This document shows positions 56,754 through 64,000 of a DNA stretch of 64,000 nucleotides, one piece after another. The stretch's first letter is position 1. Every line of letters starts with the position of its first letter. The position numbers were made by a program, and so were the translations under genes. Under the pieces are notes generated by a model, which saw only the letters and a program-made list of their open reading frames with translations, made no database searches and had not been told where the DNA came from. Origin of the DNA: Marinobacter salicampi (GTDB lineage: Bacteria > Pseudomonadota > Gammaproteobacteria > Pseudomonadales > Oleiphilaceae); assembly GCF_011074795.1 (NCBI RefSeq), contig NZ_JAAMPF010000026.1, positions 124,001-188,000 of the forward strand. Direction: 5' to 3'.

Positions 56754-58283
56754 ATGTGTGGAATTGTCGGAATTGTCAGTACTTCCAACGTCAATCAGAC
56801 GCTGTACGACGCCTTGACCGTCCTGCAGCACCGGGGCCAGGATGCAGCGGGTATAGTGACCTTTCAGGACGACCGGTTCTTTCTGCGTAAGGACAATGGC
56901 CTGGTGCGTGATGTCTTCCGTACCCGGCATATGCGACGACTGGTAGGTAATGTCGGCATTGGGCATGTGCGCTACCCGACAGCTGGCAGCTCCAGCTCGG
57001 CTGAGGCCCAGCCTTTCTATGTCAACAGCCCCTATGGCATTACCCTGGCCCATAATGGCAACCTGACCAACGCTGACGAACTGAGCCGCGACCTTTTCCG
57101 TACCGACCTTCGCCACATCAACACCAATTCAGACTCCGAAGTACTGCTGAACGTTTTTGCCCACGAGCTCCAGAAGCTGGGCAAGCTTGACCCTACCAAA
57201 GACGAGATCTTTGCGGCGGTGGGTGCGGTCCATGAGCGGTGCAAGGGCGCCTATGCTGTCATTGCCATGGTCACAGGCTATGGCATCGTGGGCTTCCGGG
57301 ATCCTAACGGCATCCGGCCGGCCTGCTATGGTGTTCGTGAGACTGCGGATGGCCATGAGTACATGATCGCGTCCGAGAGCGTCGCCCTGAGCGCCGCCGG
57401 TTTCACTCTGGTCCGGGACATTGCACCGGGCGAAGCGGTTTACATCGAGACTGACGGCACGCTTTATACCCAGCAGTGTGCCAAAGACCCCCATCTGATT
57501 CCCTGCATTTTCGAGCACGTGTATTTCGCCCGCCCGGACTCCATCATAGATAAGGTGTCCGTCTACAAGGCACGCCTGAGAATGGGCGAAACTCTGGCCG
57601 AGAAAGTTCTTCGGGAAAATCCCGACCACGATATCGATGTGGTCATGCCCATTCCGGATACCAGCCGTACCTCGGCGATGCAGATGGCGCACAGGCTGGG
57701 GGTCAAGTTCCGGGAAGGCTTCATCAAGAACCGATATATTGGCCGGACATTCATTATGCCGGGCCAGAAGTTGCGCAAGAAATCCGTACGCCAGAAGCTG
57801 AATCCCATTGATCTGGAGTTCCGTGGCAAAAACGTCATGCTGGTGGATGACTCCATTGTGCGCGGGACCACCTGCAAGGAAATTGTCCAGATGGCGCGGG
57901 ATGCCGGCGCGCGGAAGGTTTATTTTGCGTCAGCAGCTCCGCCGGTCCGGTACCCCAACGTTTACGGGATTGATATGCCGGCGGCCAGCGAGCTGATCGC
58001 CCATGAGCTCAGTATCGAACAGATCCGGGTGCTGATCGGCGCGGACTGGCTTCTGTACCAGGACCTCGAGGATCTGATTGCCTGTGTCAATGATGTGAAC
58101 CCGGAGATTGAACGCTGGGAGTGTTCGGTGTTTGATGGTGATTATGTTGCCGGTGACATCGACAAGGCCTACCTGGACCGGCTCGAGCTGCAGCGCAGTG
58201 ATGAGGGTCAGGCAAAGACCAATGCCGGTGACGGAGAATTCTCCGGTAATGGCATCATCGATCTGTACAACGACGAAGACTGA
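56754..58283 (+). CDS. purF: Amidophosphoribosyltransferase
   Basis: 509 residues (E. coli 505). It is the first committed enzyme of purine synthesis. Cys2 (MCGIVGIV) becomes the N-terminal nucleophile of the glutaminase domain. [11 protein letters not shown] and the PRPP loop [18 protein letters not shown] mark the two active sites. No PurR box was recognised upstream; cvpA lies immediately before it. Confidence 0.97.
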   Translation: MCGIVGIVSTSNVNQTLYDALTVLQHRGQDAAGIVTFQDDRFFLRKDNGLVRDVFRTRHMRRLVGNVGIGHVRYPTAGSSSSAEAQPFYVNSPYGITLAHNGNLTNADELSRDLFRTDLRHINTNSDSEVLLNVFAHELQKLGKLDPTKDEIFAAVGAVHERCKGAYAVIAMVTGYGIVGFRDPNGIRPACYGVRETADGHEYMIASESVALSAAGFTLVRDIAPGEAVYIETDGTLYTQQCAKDPHLIPCIFEHVYFARPDSIIDKVSVYKARLRMGETLAEKVLRENPDHDIDVVMPIPDTSRTSAMQMAHRLGVKFREGFIKNRYIGRTFIMPGQKLRKKSVRQKLNPIDLEFRGKNVMLVDDSIVRGTTCKEIVQMARDAGARKVYFASAAPPVRYPNVYGIDMPAASELIAHELSIEQIRVLIGADWLLYQDLEDLIACVNDVNPEIERWECSVFDGDYVAGDIDKAYLDRLELQRSDEGQAKTNAGDGEFSGNGIIDLYNDED

Positions 58284-58294
58284 GGCGAAGTACC

Positions 58295-59524
58295 ATGACC
58301 TTGCGACGTGAAGAAACCGTGTCCATTCCCGAATCCGATCTTGAAGGGGTTTCAGTGGACACGCTCGCAGTCCGGGCAGGGCAGGTGAGAACGGACCAGC
58401 TCGAGCACGGGGATGCCATCTTTCCCACCTCAAGCTTTGTCTACGGCAGCGCCGCCCAGGCGGCCGCCCGTTTTTCCGGGGAAGAGCCCGGCAACATCTA
58501 TTCGCGGTTTACCAATCCCACGGTGCAGGCGTTCGAAGCCCGCATTGCAGCCATGGAGGGGGGAGAACGCGCCGTTGCCACAGCATCCGGCATGGCTGCC
58601 ATTCTCAGTACCTGCATGGCCTTGTTGAAGAGCGGCGACCACGTCATCTGCTCCAGGGGGGTCTTTGGCACCACCAACGTTCTTTTTCAGAAGTATCTTG
58701 CCCGTTTTGGGGTAGAAACCAGCTTCGTCACCCTGACTGATATGGCTGGCTGGGAAGCCGCCATTCGGCCGCACACTCGACTCATCTTTATCGAAACCCC
58801 GTCCAATCCCCTGTGCGAAGTAGCCGACATGACCGCACTTGCAGCTCTTGCGAAAGCTTCAGATGCCCTGTTCGTGGTCGATAACTGTTTCTGCACGCCG
58901 GTCTTGCAGCGCCCGTTCGAGTTTGGCGCGGACATTGTTATCCATTCAGCAACCAAGTACCTGGACGGCCAGGGCCGTTGCCTCGGAGGCGTGGTGATCG
59001 GGTCAAACAAGCTGATGGAAGAGGTATACGGTTTCCTTCGCTCGGCGGGTCCGACCCTCAGCCCGTTCAATGCCTGGGTCTTCCTTAAGGGGCTGGAAAC
59101 CTTACCGATCCGTATGCGCGCCCACTGTGAGAATGCGCTAGAGTTGGCTCACTGGCTGGAACAGCAGCCGGGCGTGACCGAAGTGTTCTACGCAGGCCTG
59201 AGCGACCATCCCCAGCATGAGTTGGCCAAGCGGCAGCAGTCCGGGTTCGGCGGCGTTCTTTCCTTCCGGGTTGAAGGTGGTAAAGAGGGTGCCTGGGCGT
59301 TTATCGATGCCACCCGCATGATCTCGATTACAGCCAACCTTGGGGACGTAAAAACCACCATTACTCATCCCGGCACAACCACCCACGGTAGACTTTCACC
59401 GGAAGATAAAGCGCTGGCTGGCATATCGGATGATCTTGTCAGGCTGTCGGTGGGTATCGAGTCAGTGGCCGACCTCAAGAACGATCTCAACCGCGGCCTG
59501 GCGGCTCTCGCCGGTCTGCGATAG
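58295..59524 (+). CDS. metZ: O-succinylhomoserine sulfhydrylase
   Basis: 409 residues, a Cys/Met-metabolism PLP enzyme. The PLP lysine is Lys221 in HSATKYLDGQGR. Other blocks: IYSRFTNPTVQAFEARIAAMEGGE, TASGMAAILS and ETPSNPLCEVAD. MetZ uses sulfide directly on O-succinylhomoserine to give homocysteine, the pseudomonad route to methionine. The purF-metZ order, with 11 bases between, supports MetZ rather than MetB. Sulfide would come from the pathway containing cysH in this window. Confidence 0.94.
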   Translation: MTLRREETVSIPESDLEGVSVDTLAVRAGQVRTDQLEHGDAIFPTSSFVYGSAAQAAARFSGEEPGNIYSRFTNPTVQAFEARIAAMEGGERAVATASGMAAILSTCMALLKSGDHVICSRGVFGTTNVLFQKYLARFGVETSFVTLTDMAGWEAAIRPHTRLIFIETPSNPLCEVADMTALAALAKASDALFVVDNCFCTPVLQRPFEFGADIVIHSATKYLDGQGRCLGGVVIGSNKLMEEVYGFLRSAGPTLSPFNAWVFLKGLETLPIRMRAHCENALELAHWLEQQPGVTEVFYAGLSDHPQHELAKRQQSGFGGVLSFRVEGGKEGAWAFIDATRMISITANLGDVKTTITHPGTTTHGRLSPEDKALAGISDDLVRLSVGIESVADLKNDLNRGLAALAGLR

Positions 59525-59558
59525 ATTTTTGAAAAGCAACGGAACAGTCTGATCATTC

Positions 59559-62150
59559 ATGGCCGAGTCAAAAAGAGCTGTAAAGACACCGGAACTGACT
59601 GAAAAACAACAGCGCTTCCGTCGCCTGGTTGCAGAGGGTGCCCGCGAGGGTACCGTTATTGCGCTGGTTGCGCTGTGCATCTACCTATCCATGGCGCTGG
59701 TGACCTTCAGCCATTCTGACCCCGGCTGGGCAAGTATCGGGCATGAAACCCATGTGTCCAACGCGGCTGGCCGGACAGGTGCCTGGCTGGCCAGCCTGCT
59801 AAAGGACTTTTTCGGTCAGGTGGCTTTCCTGTTTCCGGTGATGGTTGCGGGCTACGCCTTCATGCTTATCAGGCTCCGCCACGAACCCCTGGATCTGCAT
59901 TGGCCGCTCTTCATGGTGCGCTTCGGCGGTTTTCTCCTGATCCTGTTATCGGCCACCAGCCTGCTGTCTCTGTACTCTGTTTTTGGCCTTGAGGCCTCCT
60001 CGGGTGGGGTGCTCGGCGTCGCGGTATCCGACGCCATGGTGCGCTTCTTCAACTTGCCCGCCACCACGCTGCTGCTGGTATCCATTTTCCTGTTCGCCCT
60101 GACCGTTACCCTGAGCCTGTCCTGGTTCAGCCTGATGGACTGGCTTGGTAACCAAGCCATCAGACTCAGTACAGCTGCTCGATCGCTATTTGCCCGTGAC
60201 CAGAACAAAACTGGTGAAGACAAAACCGAAAAGGCGGCCCGGCCCGGCCCGGAGTCAGCCGAGCCGCCGGTTGTTCATAGCCGCGCGCCCAAGGTCAAGT
60301 TGACTCCCTGGTGGAAGCGTCTACTGGGTAAAGGGCGTAAGACCGGGCCTGCTGCTCCTTCGGAACGGCGTGAGCCACGTCTTGACGGTTTGCTGGGCCA
60401 GATCAGCGACCCCTCGCGTCTGGAAAGTTTCAGTTCCCGGGACACCGGCCAGGATGAGTATATTGAGCCCCTGTCTGCCGTCTCCCGCCCAGCAAAGGGC
60501 GAAGGTGAGACCAGGGCACGTCCTGCGGGCAAGAAGACCAGCTCTATTGTGCCCAAGTCCCTCAAGATTTCGCCTTTCAAACGGGACGAAGAGCCCGAAC
60601 CGGACAAGGGCAAGGCACAACCTTCGCTGTTTGATGACATCGAAAGCGCAATACCACCCATCTCGCTTCTCGATCCGCCTGAAGAGCATAAGGAGCGGGG
60701 CTATTCGGAAGAATCCCTTGAGCATATGTCACGGCTGCTGGAAGAGAAGCTGGCCGATTTCGGCGTATCGGTAGAGGTGGTGGAAGTGAACCCCGGGCCT
60801 GTCATTACCCGGTTCGAAATCAAACCCGCGGCCGGGGTAAAGGTCAGCCGCATATCCAACCTTGCCAAGGACCTCGCGAGATCCCTTGCGGTACTGAGTG
60901 TGCGCGTGGTGGAAGTTATCCCCGGCAAGTCAGTGGTGGGCATCGAGATCCCCAACGAAGAGCGGGAAATGGTGCGGCTCAGCGAAGTGCTGAGCGCCCG
61001 GGTCTTTACCGAGTCAACTTCGGCCCTGACCCTGGCTCTGGGTAATGACATCGGTGGCAACCCCATGGTGGCAAACCTCGCCAAGATGCCGCACCTGCTG
61101 GTGGCCGGTACCACCGGTTCCGGTAAGTCGGTGGGCGTCAACGCCATGATCCTCAGCATGTTGCTGAAGGCCACCCCGGAAGAAGTACGGTTCATCATGG
61201 TGGACCCGAAAATGCTGGAACTCAGCATTTACGACGGCATACCGCACCTGCTCGCGCCGGTGGTCACCGACATGAAAGAAGCCGCCAATGCCCTGCGCTG
61301 GTGTGTTGCCGAGATGGAGCGGCGGTACAAACTGATGGCCAACATGGGCGTCCGGAATATAGCCGGTTACAACCGCAAGGTGCGTGATGCCGCTGAACTG
61401 GGCGAACCTTTGTTGGATCCGTTCTGGAAACCGGATGAATACCTGGACAACGAAGAGCAGTTCCGCCCGGAGCTTGAAACTCTGCCTTTTATCGTTGTGG
61501 TCATAGACGAATTTGCGGACATGATGATGATCGTCGGCAAGAAGGTGGAAGAACTGATCGCCCGTATCGCCCAGAAGGCCCGGGCGGCCGGCATCCACCT
61601 TATCCTCGCCACCCAGCGGCCATCGGTTGATGTCATCACCGGTCTGATCAAGGCCAATATTCCTACCCGGATGTCATTCCAGGTATCCTCAAAGATTGAT
61701 TCAAGGACCGTACTGGATCAGGGTGGCGCTGAGCAGTTGCTGGGTCACGGCGACATGCTTTACCTGCCCCCCGGTTCGGGCCTGCCGGTCCGGGTTCACG
61801 GTGCCTTTGTGGACGATGATGAGGTTCACCGCGTGGTCAGTGCCTGGAAGCAGCGGGGAGATCCGGTGTATGTGGAAGATGTCCTGAGTGGGGCTGAAGG
61901 CGAGAGCCTACCGGGCGTACCTTCGCTTTCCGATGGCGGAGACAGCGAATCCGATGCCCTGTTTGATGAAGCAGTTGCCTTTGTGACAGAGGGCCGACGG
62001 GTTTCCATTTCGTCGGTCCAGCGCAAGTTCAAGATCGGCTATAATCGTGCGGCCAACCTGGTGGAGGCGATGGAAACTTCCGGAGTGGTTAGTGCAGCCG
62101 GTCACAATGGTGCCCGCGAAGTGCTGGCACCACCGCCCCCCCGAGATTAG
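59559..62150 (+). CDS. ftsK: DNA translocase FtsK
   Basis: 863 residues. Four membrane helices at about 28-205 anchor it at the septum. A short Pro/Lys/Glu linker (about 215-370) is far smaller than the E. coli linker (total 1329 residues). The motor has the alpha domain, Walker A GTTGSGKS from residue 517, Walker [13 protein letters not shown] and the [27 protein letters not shown] block. The C-terminal gamma winged helix ([31 protein letters not shown]) reads KOPS and activates XerCD. It precedes lolA, as in many relatives. Confidence 0.97.
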   Translation: MAESKRAVKTPELTEKQQRFRRLVAEGAREGTVIALVALCIYLSMALVTFSHSDPGWASIGHETHVSNAAGRTGAWLASLLKDFFGQVAFLFPVMVAGYAFMLIRLRHEPLDLHWPLFMVRFGGFLLILLSATSLLSLYSVFGLEASSGGVLGVAVSDAMVRFFNLPATTLLLVSIFLFALTVTLSLSWFSLMDWLGNQAIRLSTAARSLFARDQNKTGEDKTEKAARPGPESAEPPVVHSRAPKVKLTPWWKRLLGKGRKTGPAAPSERREPRLDGLLGQISDPSRLESFSSRDTGQDEYIEPLSAVSRPAKGEGETRARPAGKKTSSIVPKSLKISPFKRDEEPEPDKGKAQPSLFDDIESAIPPISLLDPPEEHKERGYSEESLEHMSRLLEEKLADFGVSVEVVEVNPGPVITRFEIKPAAGVKVSRISNLAKDLARSLAVLSVRVVEVIPGKSVVGIEIPNEEREMVRLSEVLSARVFTESTSALTLALGNDIGGNPMVANLAKMPHLLVAGTTGSGKSVGVNAMILSMLLKATPEEVRFIMVDPKMLELSIYDGIPHLLAPVVTDMKEAANALRWCVAEMERRYKLMANMGVRNIAGYNRKVRDAAELGEPLLDPFWKPDEYLDNEEQFRPELETLPFIVVVIDEFADMMMIVGKKVEELIARIAQKARAAGIHLILATQRPSVDVITGLIKANIPTRMSFQVSSKIDSRTVLDQGGAEQLLGHGDMLYLPPGSGLPVRVHGAFVDDDEVHRVVSAWKQRGDPVYVEDVLSGAEGESLPGVPSLSDGGDSESDALFDEAVAFVTEGRRVSISSVQRKFKIGYNRAANLVEAMETSGVVSAAGHNGAREVLAPPPPRD

Positions 62151-62159
62151 GAGATATAC

Positions 62160-62798
62160 ATGATAGCCAAACACATTTGGGTTTGGGGCCTCGCCATGGT
62201 CGTCTCCGCGACTGCGGCCATGGCTCAGGATAATGCCAGTGCCGAGCAGCTTGCCGATGAGTTGCGCAACTATCGGACCTACCAGGCAGATTTTGTGCAG
62301 ACTGTGACAGACGCCCAGGGCAACAAGGTCCAGGAATCACGGGGCAAGCTCAAGGCGAAACGGCCGGGTCTGTTTTACTGGGAGACCTCTGAACCCATGA
62401 GTCAGTATATTGTTGCTGACGGCAAAAAGGTCGAGGTATACGACCCTGACCTTGAGCAGGTCACGGTCCATCCGCTGGATGAGCAGATTGCCAGTACCCC
62501 GGCCCTGCTGCTCAGTGGCGAAGTGGACAATCTCCAGGAGACCTACCAGGTAAGGTCGCGTTCCTTCGGTGATAAAACCATGGAGTACACACTGGAGCCC
62601 CGCAGCGAAGACTCGCTGTTTCTGTCCCTGACCATGACATTCTACTCTGGCGAACTCCAGGAAATGCGCCTTAACGATTCCCTGGATCAACGCAGCGTGC
62701 TGCGGTTCGACAATATAGAGATCAATGAAGACATTCCCGACAGCAAGTTCGAGCTCGATTATCCGGAAGGCGTGGATGTGATTCAGGGCAACGGCTGA
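62160..62798 (+). CDS. lolA: Outer-membrane lipoprotein carrier protein LolA
   Basis: 212 residues. The signal peptide is VWGLAMVVSATAAMA with mature start QDNASAEQL. The LolA fold shows in YRTYQADFVQTVTDAQGN, GKLKAKRPGLFYWETSEPMSQYIVADGKKVEVYDPDLEQVTV and the C-terminal FDNIEIN. It ferries lipoproteins from LolCDE to LolB across the periplasm. The ribosome site AGGAGATATACAT directly before the ATG is near ideal. The stop shares one base with the rarA start. Confidence 0.96.
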   Translation: MIAKHIWVWGLAMVVSATAAMAQDNASAEQLADELRNYRTYQADFVQTVTDAQGNKVQESRGKLKAKRPGLFYWETSEPMSQYIVADGKKVEVYDPDLEQVTVHPLDEQIASTPALLLSGEVDNLQETYQVRSRSFGDKTMEYTLEPRSEDSLFLSLTMTFYSGELQEMRLNDSLDQRSVLRFDNIEINEDIPDSKFELDYPEGVDVIQGNG

Positions 62799-64000
62799 TG
62801 CAGGCGGGGCTTTTTACGGACCAGCGGGGGTTCCAGCCTCTGGCGGCGCGTATGCGGCCCCGGGATCTGGATGAGTACGTCGGCCAGACACACCTGGTAG
62901 GGCCGGGCAAACCCCTGCGACGGGCCGTGGAGCAGGGCCAACTCCATTCCATGATTCTCTGGGGGCCGCCTGGGGTTGGCAAGACTACCTTCGCGCGGCT
63001 GCTGGCCAACCTGAGCGAACTCAGCTTTGAAACCGTATCGGCAGTGATGAGCGGTGTCAAAGACATACGTGAGGTCGTCGAGCGGGCAAAGCTTCGCAAG
63101 CAGGGCGAAGGGCGGGACACCCTGCTGTTTGTGGATGAGGTTCACCGGTTTAACAAAAGCCAGCAGGATGCCTTTCTGCCTCATATTGAAGACGGCTCCT
63201 TCGTATTTGTGGGGGCTACGACCGAAAACCCGTCCTTTGAACTCAACAGCGCTCTGCTTTCCCGCACCCGGGTCTATGTTCTCAAGAACCTCGATGAAGA
63301 CGACCTGACGACCCTTCTTGGCCGCGCCCTGAGCGCGCCGGAAGGTCTTGCCGGTGCTGTGGCCGTGTCCAGGGACGTGCTTGCCTTGATGGCCAGCGCA
63401 GCCGGCGGGGATGCCCGGCGTGCCCTGAACATTCTCGAGGTGGGCGCTGACCTGGCCGAGCCTGATGAGCAGGGCGTTGCCCGTATCTCCGAGCATCAGC
63501 TTGAGCAGGTGCTGCAGACTAGCCTCCGACGTTTTGATAAGGGCGGTGACGTTTTCTATGACCAGATCTCGGCATTGCACAAGTCGGTCCGGGGTTCCGA
63601 TCCGGACGGGTCCCTGTACTGGATGTGCCGCATGCTGGATGGCGGCTGCGATCCTTTCTACGTGGCGCGCAGGCTGGTTAGGATTGCCAGTGAAGACATC
63701 GGCAACGCCGATCCACGGGCCCTGAGGCTCTGCCTGGACGCCTGGGAAAGCCTGGAGCGGCTGGGTTCGCCTGAAGGCGAACTGGGTCTCGCCCAGGCGG
63801 TGACCTATCTGTCCCTGGCACCCAAGAGTAATGCTGTCTACAAAGCCTACAATGCCTGTGTAGCGGATATCCGCAGTGAACCCAGCCATGAGGTGCCAGT
63901 GCATCTGCGAAACGCGCCTACCAAGCTTCTGAAGAGCCTGGGCCACGGTGACGACTATCGCTACGCCCACGACGAACCCGAGGCCTTCGCAGCCGGCGAG
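62798..64000 (+). CDS. rarA: Replication-associated recombination protein RarA (MgsA), 3' end cut off
   Basis: 401 codons are visible and the frame is open at the window edge; the family is about 445 residues. The N-terminal ARMRPRDLDEYVGQTHLVG, Walker A LWGPPGVGKTT, Walker B LLFVDEVHRFNKSQQDAFLPHIEDG and sensor GATTENPSFELNSALLSR are typical. The tetramerisation domain follows (FYDQISALHKSVRGSDPDGSLYW). The last visible residues (YRYAHDEPEAFAAGE) are the expected near-C-terminal motif. It acts at stalled forks. The one-base overlap with lolA implies coupling. Confidence 0.96.
   Translation, partial: MQAGLFTDQRGFQPLAARMRPRDLDEYVGQTHLVGPGKPLRRAVEQGQLHSMILWGPPGVGKTTFARLLANLSELSFETVSAVMSGVKDIREVVERAKLRKQGEGRDTLLFVDEVHRFNKSQQDAFLPHIEDGSFVFVGATTENPSFELNSALLSRTRVYVLKNLDEDDLTTLLGRALSAPEGLAGAVAVSRDVLALMASAAGGDARRALNILEVGADLAEPDEQGVARISEHQLEQVLQTSLRRFDKGGDVFYDQISALHKSVRGSDPDGSLYWMCRMLDGGCDPFYVARRLVRIASEDIGNADPRALRLCLDAWESLERLGSPEGELGLAQAVTYLSLAPKSNAVYKAYNACVADIRSEPSHEVPVHLRNAPTKLLKSLGHGDDYRYAHDEPEAFAAGE

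Noticed and set aside
62783..63970. 395-codon leftward open frame over rarA
   Set aside because: It is antisense to rarA, whose AAA motifs are complete on the other strand.

Overview
The window looks like an ordinary, dense chromosomal segment (53 protein genes, about 42 of them rightward) from a GC-rich marine gammaproteobacterium. The gene order leuC-leuD-leuB-asd-fimV-truA-trpF-accD-folC-dedD-cvpA-purF-metZ is the Pseudomonas order. Here trpB-trpA sits between trpF and accD. Together with gspA-gspB, a ThrH-type phosphatase, a [4Fe-4S] APS reductase next to cysB, fadD and an orphan MalT/AlkS-type regulator, this suggests Marinobacter or a close relative. That assignment is inference from gene content and remembered gene order; no database was searched. 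I saw no tRNA, rRNA, IS element, prophage or CRISPR array.

Layout. 1-3.6 kb: the end of a TPR gene, a small secreted protein, ExbB, two ExbD paralogues and a TonB-like protein with an (Glu-Pro) rod, tightly packed as one envelope-energising operon. 3.7-14.3 kb: mostly lipid genes (MaoC hydratase, fadD, a FabH-like condensing enzyme, a hot-dog thioesterase, mlaA, a patatin lipase), with hrpA between them. 14.4-19 kb: gspA-gspB-dinG joined by one-base stop/start overlaps. 19-25 kb: a large LuxR/MalT-type regulator, cysB, cysH, thrH. 25-29 kb: pabB, then three unrecognised or barely recognised exported proteins, the least ordinary part of the window. 29-39 kb: DUF58 and TgpA transglutaminase genes, holB-pilZ, an alpha/beta hydrolase, DUF4892, an RssA-like patatin, prmB, aroC. 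39-46 kb: an MFS gene with no normal start codon, a LysR regulator divergent from leuC, then leuCDB and asd. 46-64 kb: fimV, truA, trpFBA, accD, folC, a SPOR protein, cvpA, purF, metZ, ftsK, lolA and the 5' part of rarA.

Points most worth a second look: (i) the first ExbD paralogue has Asn where ExbD/TolR proteins have the essential membrane Asp, while its partner keeps Asp; (ii) the MFS transporter's first membrane helix is encoded upstream of any ATG/GTG/TTG; (iii) the 26.4-28.9 kb cluster of exported proteins, with a 32-base inverted repeat and tandem 12-base repeats ahead of a gene that looks strongly expressed; (iv) a DUF58-TgpA pair without an adjacent MoxR ATPase. Much of the rest is conserved housekeeping, and I do not claim a proven new system.
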